From: Porodaedalea pini
Taxonomy: Eukaryota > Basidiomycota > Agaricomycetes > Hymenochaetales > Hymenochaetaceae
Direction: 5' to 3'
NCBI GenBank assembly: GCA_002794775.1
Contig: NBAY01000007.1
Coordinates: 806,001 to 870,000 of the forward strand
Length of the DNA stretch: 64,000 bases
The position numbers and the translations under genes were made by a program. The notes beneath the pieces were generated by a model. That model did no database searches, was not told the origin of the DNA, and was given only the letters and a program-made list of their open reading frames with translations. The first letter of the stretch is position 1. Each line of letters starts with the position of its first letter. Shown piece by piece: positions 45,040 through 57,284 of the stretch.

Positions 45040-46437
45040 TCCAGCCTAGCCAAGATAGATCTCACAGAGAAACAGCAACGGACTCTCCCTTCCTCTTTGC
45101 GCTATAATGCCAAATGACATTCATACGTAGCAGATGATAGAAATCATGTCACCTATAACATCTGGTAGAGTGATACTAGGCATGCTTAGTATTCGACTGA
45201 CGAACAAGGCCAATGAACTCAGTGAGCACCTCGACCTCCTCGCATACCGTCATCACCTACAGTCTCAACATTGTCAGTCGTCCTCCCTAGCAAATCAGAA
45301 GGCTATTGTACACCCCATAGAGACTCATCACCACTGACTCCCCCTGAATGCCTATTGTGTACACCAGTACTAGCAATGTCAATGAGAGATTTCAGCCAGC
45401 AATAGCTAGAACAGATCGCAGCAATTATCGCGGGCGCCTTCACTCATCAAGTGACACACGCTCCCACCACTCAGGCTCCCTCAATTGACGTTGCCCAACC
45501 ACGTGAATTTGCTGGTGGCAATGACTACCTCAACTTCAGATGCAAAGTCACTCTCTTTGTCTTGGTGAACCCTACAAAATACTCCTCGTCATTGAGCAAG
45601 ATTTACCTCACCCTCTCCTACCTCAAGGGTGGCAATGCAGTAATGTAGGCACAAAACTATGTTGAGGAATTCACAACAAATAGTGTTGTGAGTTTCACAG
45701 ATAGCTGGACCAGGTTCCAAAAATGACTAGACACCTCATTCAACAATCCAAACTGAAAGGAGAAAGCACTGGTGGAGTTCTGAACCAAGGTCCAGAAGGA
45801 CCTCACAGCTAATGAGTTCTTCCAGAAACTTGATGTAATCATCATGATGGCAGGTCTGACAGATGATGTCATCATCTGCAACTGCCTGAAGTGCACAATG
45901 AACATTGAGGTGGTTCATGGAGTGTTGAGGTTGACACTAGTCCTGACAACATACAATGACTGGAAGAAGAAGGCAATTGAGATCGACCAGGGTGAACAAC
46001 AGATCTGGGCAATCCAATGAGGTTGTGCGTTTCCACTTCTGCCATGCCAACAACAACAGCAGGCACCGCCTCCTTGCCATCTGATTGCAGCCCCCCACAT
46101 CAACAAGCATGATGCAACTGCAGTCACCTTTGGAGGCACTGGCCAGCCAATGGACATCTCGATGAATGAGGCACAATGATGATGGGCATGCTGGATCTGT
46201 GGCCAACTGGGTCACTTTAAGGACAAGTGCCTATAGGGGAAGATGATCGTGCAGTGCATGCTGCAGATGATGGTGTCAGGCAAGTGTTGCCTCCTCACCA
46301 ATAAGCTGGGCACAATGAAGGAATCAGTGTTCGAGGAAGTCATAGACACTCAAAAGTTGACTGTGAAAGACTATGTAGAGGAGGAAGGCAATGACAAAGA
46401 GGTCATCAACTCACAGGATTTTGTGAGTGGTCAGGCA
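45040..46437 (+). pseudogene. E2 gag, decayed
   Basis: The segment from about 45040 (KIDLTEKQQRTLPS) through QAPSIDVAQPREFAGGNDYL (open frame 45451-45648) reaches the knuckle CWICGQLGHFKDKC near 46190-46230, here intact, followed by an acidic tail (DYVEEEGNDKEV). At least eight in-frame stops are present. The closest relative in the window is E0. Confidence 0.8.
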
Positions 46438-46879
46438 TAGCATTGGGACAACTGACCGAGGAGAACAAGAGACTTCAAATCCAGACTCGATAAAATATAG
46501 TCAACCGTCTGTACAATACCTAGAGGCAAATGATGTCAATGACTTTTCCGATTACAAAGTCTCTACTAGTGTGAACAAAAACAAAGAGTATGAACAACTG
46601 TTCATGAGGGGAACTGGTAGACATCAGCTGGACCTCCTCCTGAATGTCAGACACAGCGTAGCGGGTGTCAAGCTTATGATTGGCCATCACAAGGAAAGGA
46701 TTGTCCTTGCCGTGACATTACTGGCATCATCAAACATCTTCCTGGGATACGACTGGCTTCAACGTCATAACCCAGAGGTTAACTGGGTGACGGGTTTGAT
46801 TGAATTCACCCGCTGTCTGGAAGAGTACACGATCGAGAAGGAGGTGGTGGAAGAGATGAGGAGGGTGAGAGAAGTATGA
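46427..46879 (+). pseudogene. E2 protease region with active-site deletion
   Basis: The frame runs from MVRHSIGTTDRGEQETSN to MRRVREV. Compared with E0, about 59 codons are missing in frame between NVRHSVAG and VKLMIGHHKERI. This removes the whole DSG active-site region and leaves the flanks (LFMRGTG, FLGYDWLQRHNPEVNW). Confidence 0.8.
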
Positions 46880-49775
46880 ATGGACAAGGCATCCTGGCCT
46901 GCATACCTCAATGACTTTGCTGATGTTTTCAGTGAAAAAGGCTTTGAGAAGCTACTAGAACATCAACTCTAGGACCACGTCATTGATCTGAAACCCGACT
47001 TCAAACCTAGTGACTGTAAGATCTACCCACTCACACCAACGAAGCAACAGTCGCTCAAGGACTTCCTCGATGAAAACTTGAAGTCTGGTTACATCCAATG
47101 GTCAACATCTCTTATAGTGTTCCCCTTCTTCTTCATCAAAAAGGCTAACAAATTGCTACATCCGATTCAGGATTACCATAAGCTCAATGAAGGTACAATC
47201 AAGAACAAGTACCCCCTCCCCCTCATCGATGAACTTGTCAACAAGGTCAAGAAAGTGAAGTTCATCACTAAGCTTGACCTTTACTGGGGTTACTATAATA
47301 TCTAGATCTGTGAGGGTGACGAGTGGAAGGCAGCTTTCTGCATGAACATGGGCCTCTTTGAACTAATGGTCATGTTCTTTGGTCTTTGCAATGCACCGGT
47401 GACATTCCAGGCTTTTGTCAATCACATCTTCAAGGACCTGATCTATGTGAACCTAATCATCGTTTACCTCAATGACATCCTCATTCTCTCAGAAACTATT
47501 GAGGAACATATTGACATGTCAAGATGCATTCTTCAGATTCTGTAAGAGAACAGCCTGTACTTGAAGCCAGAAAAATGCAAGTTTGACGCCAAGGTTGTCA
47601 AATACCTTGACCATATCATCAGCAATGGTGAGGTCAAGGCTGACCCAGCAAAGACGGAAGCGATCGCTAGCTGGCCCATTCTACAAAACCTCAAGGAACT
47701 GCAACAGTTCTTTGGAATGGGCAACTGGCTAAGGCGATTTATCAAGGACTATAGCAAGGTGATCCTACTGCTGACATCGCTAATGGGAAAGAAGGGCTGG
47801 GTATGGGAGACTGAACAGCAGAAAGCGTTCAAGGAGCTGAAGTGTCATCTCAGCTCACCTCCAGTCCTAGCGATCACCAATGATGAGGGCCCTTTCCATG
47901 TCGAAGCGGACTTGTCGAACTTCGTGCTTGGTGGTGTGTTGTTGCAGAAGCAGAAAGAGAAGTGGAGGGTGATAGCCTACAGGTCAGAGGCGCTCCAACC
48001 AGCAGAACAAAACTATGAAATCTATGACAAAGAGATGCTCACAATCATTTCAGCGCTCAAGGAGTAGTGACAGTATCTCCTTGGAGCCCATCACAAAATT
48101 GAGATCTGGTCTGACCATGCTAACCTCACCTATTTCAAGTTAGCACAGAAACTGAGCTATTGTCAGGCTCGCTGGCAGACCAAACTTGAGGAAATCAATT
48201 TCTACCTCGAGCATAAGTCTGGAAAGACAATAGGCAAGGCCGACCTGCTGTTGCACAAGGCTGGGTATGACCAGGGCAAGGATGACAATGATGGTGTTGT
48301 GTTCATCAAGGAGAAGTGGCTGAACCATAGGATGGTGCAGACATTGCGGGATGAGGTGTTGGAATGAGTGGGTGATGCGCAGAGGGTGCAGGACGAGTTG
48401 AAGAGGCCAATGGAGATGTCAGAGGTCAACAGATTGTGGAGAATGAAAGGCAAGGTGTATGTACCATTGACAATGAAAGAAGCTGTATTGTGAGAATATC
48501 ATGACTTGGTGCTGGCTGGACATCCGGGAGTGTTAAAAACAGTGGAACTCATCCATCGAGACTTCTGGTGCGCGTCAATGTTCTCTGACATCTGAGCATA
48601 TGTCTGAGGATGTGATCACTGTCAGCGAATGAAAGCTCTGAGGGCATCGAGATCAAGGCCACTCCATCCGAATGCAGTTCCTGAAGGTCCTTGAGAAATC
48701 ATCATAGTCGATCTCATCAGAGAGCTCCTAGACTCGAAAGGACATAATGTGATCTGTGTTTTTGTGGACAGGATCTCAAAACAGATGCACACAATCCCAA
48801 CAATGACAAAACTGTCAGCAGAAGGCATGGCGCAACTATACCATAACCATGTTTTCTGCCTCCATAGCCTACCAAAGAAAATCATCCACAACAGAGGCAC
48901 ACAGTTTGACACATCAATGATGAAGGAGCTGTACAAACTCCTGCACATCAAAGGCAGCCAGTCAATGGCATATCATCTGCAAATGGATGGTCAAATGGAA
49001 CGAGTCAACCAAGAACTCAAACAGTACCTTTGGCTCTTTGTTAACCATTAGCAATTGGACTAGAAGGATTGGCTCCCTCTCACAGAGTTTGCATACAACA
49101 ACCACAAACACTCGGTGATGAAGATGTTCCCCTTCTACGCAAATACTAGACATCATCCCTTGAGCTTTGACACAACACGAACCTTGTCTGCTAACATATC
49201 AGTGGAAGAATTCGCAAAGCACATCAAGGAGACTCATTGCATTGCAAAGGACAATCTGGTCAAGGCAGCAGAGGACATGAAGCGCTACCATGACTGGACA
49301 GCAGGAACTTTGGTAGAGTATAAGGCTGGAGACAAGATCTTCCTCAACAGGCGAAACATCAACACAGATTCGCTGATGAAGAAGCTCACCAATAAGTGGT
49401 ATGGCCCCTTCGACATCGTTGATAAGGTAGGAGCGAGCGCATACAAGCTCAAGCTCCTGAAATGATAGAAAAAGGTCCACCCTGTCTTCAATGAGGTCCT
49501 GCTAAAACCCACCATTGAGCCATCCTTTGAAAACCAGAAACAGCCACCACTGCCATCATCTGACATTGTCGATAACAAGGAGGAGTATGAGATCAAGGAG
49601 GTTCTAGACTCATGCCTACACTGAGGGAAGCTACAATACCTTATCAAGTGGGTCGGCTACAATGAACCAACTTGGTAACCCAAGATGGACTTTAGTGAGA
49701 ACACAAAGGAGGTGATCACAGAGTTCTATCGAAAACACCCCGGTGCATCTCATAAACTTGACATCCCTTGTCAAT
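46880..49775 (+). pseudogene. E2 pol: RT, RNase H, integrase and chromodomain
   Basis: RT blocks LHPIQDYHKLNEGTIKNKYP, KLDLYWGYYNI and the box VYLNDILI (Asp to Asn) are followed by RNase H (HVEADLSNFVLGGVLLQKQ, IYDKEMLTII to 48067). The integrase finger is next, then VFVDRISKQ, NRGTQFDTSMMKELYKLL (catalytic Asp of DRG changed to Asn) and MERVNQELKQYL. The chromodomain near 49585-49690 reads KLQYLIKWVGYNEPTW, then a stop where E is expected. TGA and TAG stops occur every 100-300 bases. The polypurine tract GAGGGGGGGGAG (49847-49858) precedes the 3' LTR. Confidence 0.9.
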
Positions 49776-49860
49776 GACTCCATCCAATCTTTGTTGACAC
49801 CAAGCTACAGGACCACAATCATGGTTGGTTGGGATGCCCAACCTTGAGGGGGGGGAGTAA

Positions 49861-50287
49861 TGTCAGGACTCAAACTTTTCCCTTTCTTATATTTTCCCTT
49901 TTACTATTTCCTTTATTTTAATTGCCCCCTTTTTCATTATATTTAACTGTCTTTTCAGTCATTTCCCATACTCCCTGACACCTGACCTTCATCCATTCCA
50001 TTTCACTCCTTTATGTAATCTTAGATAATATAGTCTCATGGTCATCACTATAAGAGGGGCTAGGAATCGCATAAACTCCTTGTTCTGCTTTTCCTCTTAC
50101 CTCCATAACAACCTAGTTAAGACTCATCCCTCCTGTATTAGTGTATATTATATTAATCCTCTTACCTCTGCGATGACCTAGCCTGAGTACAGCGTGTCCC
50201 AAGTCCCCACTCAAGTATAGCACATCCCAGATGACAGTCAGCTGAGGCCTGCCCAGTCTGAGCCGTCTCCCAGACTCCCACCTAACA
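49861..50287 (+). repeat. E2 3' LTR
   Basis: It runs from TGTCAGGACTCAAAC to CCTAACA, 427 bp, equal in length to the 5' LTR, with differences that are mostly transitions. Confidence 0.92.
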
Positions 50288-50590
50288 AGCTGCTAGAACA
50301 TCAGCCTTGGGACCACATCATTAATCTGAAGTCTGACTTCAAGCCTAGTGACTGTAAAATCTATCTGCTGATGTCAATGGAACAACAGTTGTTAAAGGAC
50401 TTCATCAACAAAAACTTGAAGTCTGGCCATATTCAAAAGTCAATATCCTTGATGGTGTCACCCTTCTTCTTCATAAAGAAGGCTGATAAATCACTGCATC
50501 CAATTCAGGATTATCAGAAACTTTACGAGGGTACAATCAAGAATAAGTATCCCCTCCTCCTCATTGATGAACTTGTCGACAAGGTCAAGA
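50288..50590 (+). pseudogene. E1 pol segment 2: N-terminal part of RT
   Basis: It continues from 44154. The open frame 50371-50652 includes LKSGHIQKSISLMVSPFFFI, LHPIQDYQKLYEGTIKNKYP and DELVDKVK, and is cut at 50590 by E3. CAAGA (50586-50590) is the left duplicate of E3. Confidence 0.88.
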
Positions 50591-50964
50591 TGTTAGGACT
50601 CAAACTTTTCCCTTTCTCTTATTTCCCCTTTTTACTATTCCTTTTTTTCTAATCACTCCTTTTTCATTATATTTAACTGTCTTTTTAATTATTTCCCACA
50701 CTTCCTTGCATCTGACCTTCATTCATTCCATTCTGCTCCTTTATGTAATCTTAGACAATTGGGCAATCAGTTCTCATGAGGTGATCACTGTATATAAGAA
50801 AGAGGAATCGCATCTGAACACCTGTTCTGCTTTTCCTCTTATCTCTGTAACAACATAGCCTGAGTATAGTGTGTCCTAAGTCTCTACTTGAGTATAGCAC
50901 ATCCCAGATGACAGTCAGCTGAGGCCTGCCCAGTCTGAGGCATCTCTCAGACTCTCACCTAATA
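50591..50964 (+). repeat. E3 5' LTR
   Basis: It runs from TGTTAGGACTC to CCTAATA (CTAACA in the 3' LTR). It has no internal duplication. The promoter is of the TGTATATAAG type shared with E0. Confidence 0.92.
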
Positions 50965-50976
50965 TAAAAGCAGAAC
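50791..50976 (+). promoter_or_regulatory. E3 TATA box and self-priming pair
   Basis: TATATAAG at 50791 and, 33 bases later, GTTCTGCTTTT (50824-50834). The complement AAAAGCAGAAC is at 50966-50976. Confidence 0.75.
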
Positions 50977-51359
50977 CCTACCCAGGCTCATCTTTAGTGT
51001 ATGTTGTCGCTGTTGACTCGCTTTCACTCAGCCTAGAGGAGCTCTCCCCTTGACAGGCCCCATGTGTAAACTCCCTGAACAACAACCCTCAACCCTACCC
51101 AGATGTTTTTGGACATTTGTATATTATATAAAACCCTCAAACTGACTCTTTCTGTCCTGGCTCTCCATCTTAGCCTCTGGTGGAGAACGCACCTGACGTG
51201 GATGTGGGTAACCAGATGAGTACAGACATTGTCAACACTATTGTTTGTCATCTCATTCAGCTCCTTCTACCTTGTTATCAACTTTGCTAATGAATCTATT
51301 CAACATTGGTGTAATTCCACTTCAAATGAACAACTGATCCCTGTTCCTCCACCCTCCTA

Positions 51360-51809
51360 GTCAAGATAGATCTCACTGAGGAGCAGCAATAGGCCCTTCC
51401 TTCATCAGCGTGTTGGGACCCAGACCAACCCAGCTATGTCACAACCAACATAGAAGGCATCAAGTGGGACATCTAGTACAGTGACATTAGAAAAGCCTGG
51501 TACTCAACTACAGAGGATGGAACTAGATTCAGGTGGTTGCCAGCTGCTCCCTCATCATCTGCAGTATTGACCTCAACCATCATTCTCCCTCTAACTCTAG
51601 GACCATACTGCAAAACTCACAGAGAACTATCACTACCAACTCCCTCTGAACTCTTGACACATGCACCTGCACTGACAATGTTAGCAGGATTCTCTCTACA
51701 ACAGCTGCAGGAGATTGCTACAGTGGTCACTGTGGCATTCACTCATCAGGTAGCAAACACTCCGGCGGGTCAAGGTGCCATCCCGACCCTCATTATTAAT
51801 GTTGCCCAG
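51360..51809 (+). pseudogene. E3 gag segment 1 (N-terminal)
   Basis: KIDLTEEQQ near 51365 and the open frame from 51537 (PAAPSSSAVLTSTIILPLTL) to IINVAQ at 51809 are the gag N-terminus. It is cut by D1. Part of a track frame running on to 51875 is D1 sequence. Confidence 0.8.
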
Positions 51810-53244
51810 TATCATGATGCAGACTCTTTTGTGGACCGAACAGTCAACTCAAGGGTGAATCTATATTCTTCCTAAGGGAGACTGCGGTGACTCGATAGTT
51901 GAGAAAGGACAACCAAATAGAAACAGAGTGATCAAACATTTGAAACAGTGGCTCCACTGGTCCAGAGGCTTTGCCAGAGTGCTCGAACCTGTTAGAATCA
52001 AGCTCCCAACACAGACCCCATGACTTGAATAATTGAAATCTGAAGTTGAGGTAGGTGTGGAGCTGTGTTAAGCTTCCTCGGGTGATTTGAATCTCTGGTT
52101 GGCACTTGTCAAGTGTTCAAATGTGCTCAAAAACATGCTCAAAGACCTTTGCATGTACTCCAACACACTCAAGTGGCTTCTTAGTAGGTAATGGATGTGT
52201 GGTGCAATGGCAATATGCAGGTATGATACCCTGTTGGGTGTATCTGGTGCTTGAAGCCTTGGAATACCAATTTTGAGTATATGTGATGAATCAAACATGC
52301 TGTTTGAGCAGTTGAGGAAGTTTGGTATCTAAAGGTGTGAACAACTTATGAGACTTGAAATGTGTACTGTAGAGTGAACTGGAGCTGTATTTCCTCTGCA
52401 GAATGAGTACAAAGGTGTGTACTATTTATACTGTAGGCAAAACAAGCTCAGTACCAAAGTCAAGCATACATACGAAGGTAGGAGAGTGTGTGTAGTGTGT
52501 GATTGAGTCAGAATAATCATGTGTTAGGGATGGAATGACTTGAGAACATGATAAATCATAGACTCAAAGGGGAATAATGGTTCAATGTCAACAAAGAGAC
52601 CAATGAAATCAAGAAACTTATCATGTGTGCTCCAAATAACTCCATTCGAACATCCCCAAATGTCCCCAAGGGCATGATGGCAATGAATGCACATCATGGG
52701 AGTGATAGACAATGATAAATCATGCTTGAACCACATGGAGAACCTGGGGAATGATAGAATCCAGTTGTTCGAGTGTGCTACATTGAGTGTCGACGGCCTG
52801 AGGACCGTTCAAGCGACCCATGCTCAAATACCATGCTTTCCCTGACCCACATCATGTGATCTGGCTGCATTACAAGTGTTCAAATGAGTGAATATGAAGC
52901 AGAAAGAGTGCTGGAGTGCATATATAGTGGGATATGGGATGAATATAAAGGAAATGAAGTGTTTGAGTGTGAATAGGAAGTGGTATGAGCATTTGAATGG
53001 GTGTATGAAGGTATTCAAATGTATGTCTGAGGTCACTAAGGGATAATATGAAAGACTTGAAGGTATACTGACACTCGAATGAGCGAGTGTAATTATTCAA
53101 GCACATGAAGTGCAAAGTATAAGATAGAAAGTGATGAAACGAAATGCTTGACTGTGTTTATGGGGTTTGTATCTGTATATTATAATAAATAAAGTGAGTG
53201 GTATGCTAGGATGGCTGACGCCTAAGTGTGAATCGAGCACTACA
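51810..53244 (-). mobile_element. D1, 1435-bp LTR-like element, duplication CCAG
   Basis: On the minus strand it starts TGTAGTGCTCGATTCACAC and ends GAGTCTGCATCATGATA. CCAG precedes it (51806-51809) and follows it (53245-53248). It is the reverse complement of D2 with substitutions. It contains a TATAAATAG box on the minus strand (about 52420-52436). No gag or pol is present, so it is best read as a solo LTR or a non-autonomous element. Confidence 0.8.
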
Positions 53245-53254
53245 CCAGCCATGC

Positions 53255-54246
53255 TGAAAGGTAATGGTACAGGTCTACAGGCAGACTCGGATCTGGTTGA
53301 GTTCAGCCACTGGGGGTTCACTCTAATGTGTCTGATGGAGGGAATGGTGTCAGGAAGTGTAGGGAAGTGTAGGGGAATATTTGGGGCTAGGTGTCGACTC
53401 AGGGACGCAAGTACAAAGGATGGCCGGCAAAATGTGCCTAAATGCAGTCAGAGAACCAAGACCAACTATGATCTTGACAACCTAGGCTCGGAAACTCGCC
53501 AGTGAAGACAGAAATCAATACTATTTGTTGAGACGATTCCGAATCTGAAAGGACCTCGAGACGCGATGCAGAATTGACAGAGATATGGCAGTTGCACTGG
53601 TTGTGGCTGGTGGAACACACAGAACTCCCAGAACTGAAAAGCTATTTTTGTAGCTCTATGATGCAGGCTCGGAATTGTGCCAGACAAGACAGTGTTCGAA
53701 AGTGATTTTTGATGAGATTAAAAATCTGAAGAGAGCTTGAGAATCGGTTTGGAACTAAGAGAGATATAGCAAAAGCAAGATTTAACTGAAAACGGGACTC
53801 AAGACGGAATGGACGGAACAAATGGAATGACACTGAATGGTGACAGAGACAAGAACTAAAGACTGGGACTGACTCAGGGGAACTAAACTTGTATTTTTGA
53901 GACATTTACATGAGTGTTTAAATAACCAACAGAGGGTTGAGCCTCTGAGCAGCATACAAAGGACACAAAGACAGACTGGAGGCTCTAGCCAAACAACACC
54001 AAATAGCCAGAACTCGGAACTCAGGCACATGAGAAATTAAGCTTTGGGAGGCTCAGAACAATACAGACCTGACCGAAAACAGACTTTGGTGGCTCACTGG
54101 TGCAGAACCAAGCTGTATGCATCAAGTTAATCCAGCCAAACACTGAAAGTGTCCTGAAATGTGTCGGGCATACTTGTAAGGCTGTCCTGAGTCAAGTTGA
54201 ACCTAATAGAGCCGATTCTGAGGCCAGCGGCATCAGGATCTCCACA
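53255..54246 (+). repeat. LTR-A copy 3, solo, duplication ATGC
   Basis: It runs from TGAAAGG to CTCCACA, with ATGC at 53251-53254 and 54247-54250. It is only 6 bases from the D1 duplication. It is CpG-poor compared with copies 1 and 2. Confidence 0.9.
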
Positions 54247-55094
54247 ATGCAAATTCACAGGCAGTGACGACTACCTTGACTTCAAGTGCGAAGTCCTCCT
54301 TTTCATCTCAGCAAATCCAAGCAGGTACCTAACATCAGCAAGCAAGATCTACTTTATACTCTCATACCTGAAAGGAGACAATGCATCAATGTGGGTGCAA
54401 AACTATGTCGAGGAGTTCACAAAGAATAACGTGGTGAATCTGATGGAGACTTGGACAAAGTTCCAAGAGTGCCTGGATGTGTCATTCAACAATCTGAACT
54501 GTAAAGTGAAGGCACTAGCAAAGATGCACATGCTCATACAGAAGGACCTCACCACTGATGAATTCTTCCAGAAGTTTGACGTCCTGCAAACAAAGGCAGG
54601 AATGACAGACATAGCCCATGACTTCGATGTCTGTACCCAGCTGCAACAGGTCCTGGATCTTGAAGTGGTCTGAGGAGTCCTATGGTCAACACCAGTCCCA
54701 ACAATGTATGAGATGTGGAAGAAAAAGGCAGTGGAAATTGACCACGTTGAGCAACAAGTATGTGACATCCAAAAAGGGTGCTTCAACCACCCTCAGCCAT
54801 CTGTTCCTCCATGTCAGCAAGCAGTGTGACAGCCCCTGGTTCGACAACAGTCCAACGCTCCCCATGTTGATATGCACAATGCAACCGGTGTGACCTTTGG
54901 TGGTGCCAGCCAACTGATGGACATCTCAATGAACAAAATGTGTCAACAAGGAGCATGCTGGCTCTGCAACCAGCTAGGCTACTACAGGTCACAGTGCCTG
55001 CAGGGCAGACCAATCATACAGTGCATGCTGCAAATGATGGAGCCAGCAGAGCTACGCCTTTTTGTCAATGAGCTCAGTGCAATGAAGGAGTCAG
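54247..55094 (+). pseudogene. E3 gag segment 2 (core and knuckle)
   Basis: Restoring the target gives VAQPCKFTGSDDYLDFKCEV. The open frame to 54673 contains KIYFILSYLKGDNASMWVQN and LIQKDLTTDEFFQKFDVLQT. The frame 54872-55099 has MDISMNKMCQQGACWLCNQL with the intact knuckle CWLCNQLGYYRSQC, except that His is Tyr. It is cut by D2 after NELSAMKES. Confidence 0.85.
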
Positions 55095-56556
55095 TGTAGC
55101 ACTCGATTCACACTTAGGCGTCAGCCATCCCAGCATATCACCTGCTTTATTTATTATTATATACAGATACAAACCCCATAAACATGGTCAAGCACTTCAT
55201 TTCATCACTGTCTATCTTACGCTTTGCATTTCACGTGCTTGAATGGTCACACTCACCCATTTGAGCATCAATATACCTTTGAAGCTCTCATATTATCCCT
55301 TAGTAACCTCATAAATACATTTGAATACTTTTATACACCCATTCTAACACTCATAACACTTCCTATTCACACTCGAATGCTTCATTTCTTTTATATTCAT
55401 TCCATATCCCACTATATACACGCTCGAGCACTCTTTCCACTTCATATTCACTCATTCAAATGCTTGTAGTGCAGCTGGATCATGCATTTGGGGACAGGGA
55501 AAGCATGGTATTTGAGCATGGGTTGCTCAAATGGTCCTTGGGCCATTGATGGTCAATGTATCATGCTTGAACGACCAGATTCTGTCATTCCCCAGATTCT
55601 CCATGTGGTTTGAGCATTATTTATCATTGTCTATCACTCCCATGATGTGCATTTGTTGCCATCATGCCCTTGGGGATGTTCGGGGATGTTTGAACAGAGT
55701 TGTTTGGAGCACACATGATAAGTTTCTTGGTTTCATTGGTCTCTTTGTTGATGTTGAACCATTATTCCCCTTTGAGTCCATGATTTATCATGTTCTCGAG
55801 TCATTCCATCCCTAACACATGAGTATTCTGACTTGATCGCACACTGCACACACTCTCCTACCTCTGTATGTATGCTCGACTTTGGTACTGAGCTTGTTTC
55901 ACCTACAGTATAAATAGTGCACACCTTTGTACTTGTTCTGGAGAGGGAATACAGCCCCCAGTTCACTCCAAAGTACACATTTTGAGTCCCATAAGTTGTC
56001 TGCACCTTCAGATCATCTCTACTCAGCTCTATCAAACCTCCTCAACCACTCAAACAGTGCATTTGATTTGGCACATATGCTCAAAGTCAATATTCCAAGC
56101 CTTCAAGCCCCAGACACACCCAACAGGGTACCATAACTGCATATCCCCATCACCCTACACATTCGTTATCTACTAAGGAGCCACTCAAGTGTGTTGAAAC
56201 ACATACAAGGGCATTCGAGCACGTTTTCGAGCCCGTTTGAATGCTTGACGAGCATCATCTGGAGATGCAAACCACTCGAGGAAGATTGACATAGCCTCAC
56301 ACCTACCTCAACTTCAGATTTCAATCATTCAGGTCATGGAGTCTGCGTTGGGAGTTCAATTCTAACAGGTCTAACAGGTTCGAGCACTTTGGCAAAGCCT
56401 CTGGACCAGTGGAACCACTGTTTCAAATGTTCAATCACTCCATTTCTATTTGGTTGTCCCTCCTCGACAATCAAGTCACTGCAGTCTCCCTTGGGAAGAA
56501 TATAGATTCGCCCTCAAGTTGACCACACGGTCTACAAAAGAGTCTGCATTGCGATA
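55095..56556 (+). mobile_element. D2, 1462-bp LTR-like element, duplication TCAG/TCGG
   Basis: It starts TGTAGCACTCGATTCACAC and ends GAGTCTGCATTGCGATA. The flanks are TCAG (55091-55094) and TCGG (56557-56560). A TATAAATAG box lies at 55909-55917. It is inverted relative to D1 and in the same gag gene. The final TA instead of CA is shared by D1 and D2. Confidence 0.8.
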
Positions 56557-56560
56557 TCGG

Positions 56561-57230
56561 CATTTGAGGAAGTTGTAGACACTCAAAAGTTGACAGTGGA
56601 GGACTATGTGAAGGAAGAAGGTAATGATGATGAGGTTGCTAACTTGCAGGGTTTTATGAGTGGTCAGGCATAACCACCAGGGCAGCTGACCAAGAAGTTC
56701 AAGGGGTTTCAAGTTCAGACTCGATAAAATATAACCAACTGCCTGTATAATATGTAGATGCTAACAGTGTTGATGGTTTGTTCGACTACGAAACCCTGAC
56801 TGATGTGACTGAATATGACAAGAATGAGAAGTTGTTCATGAGGGGAACTGGTGGACGCTAGCTGGACCTCCTCCTGACTGTCAACCATGGAACAGAGGTG
56901 GAAGTGAAGAAAGTGGATGCACATGCACTCATGGATTCAGGGTGTACTGGGTTGTGCATTGATGCAGGATTTGTTGAATGATACAGGCTGGAGATAAAAC
57001 ACTACATTCATCCCCTCATGGTACTCAATGTCAACAGCATGCACAATGAGGCTGGCTTGATCAGAGAATACATCAATGTTGAGTTGATCATCAGATACCA
57101 TAAGGAAAGGATTGTGCTTATGGTGACATCACTCACATCATCGAACATCTTCCTAGGTTACGACTAGCTTCAACAACACAACCCTGAGATCAATTGGTCA
57201 TCGGGTTCGATTGAATTCACCCATTGTCTG
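56561..57230 (+). pseudogene. E3 gag C-terminus and protease
   Basis: FEEVVDTQKLTVEDYVKEEG continues gag after D2. The protease part contains LFMRGTGGR, a stop, LDLLLTVNHG and HALMDSGCTGLCIDAGFVE, with the DSG triad intact in this copy. It reads on to FLGYD near 57165. Confidence 0.82.
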
Positions 57231-57284
57231 ACCAAGTGTATGATAAAGAGGGATGAGGTGGGAGAGATGAGGAGAGTGTGAGAA

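Larger units (their letters stand above)
44155..50287 (+). mobile_element. Gypsy element E2, 6133 bp, inserted in E1
   Basis: Two 427-bp LTRs (44155-44581, 49861-50287) flank a full set of gag, protease, RT, RNase H, integrase and chromodomain on the plus strand. The target duplication AGCTG (44150-44154, 50288-50292) restores the E1 frame GAGAAGCTGCTAGAACATC. The first LTR starts TATCAGG, a G-to-A change of TGTCAGG. The body has many stops and little CpG. Confidence 0.95.

Noticed and set aside
51810..56556. A single 4.7-kb palindromic transposon
   Set aside because: Gag sequence continues between the arms and each arm has its own 4-bp target duplication, so these are two insertions (D1, D2) in opposite orientation.
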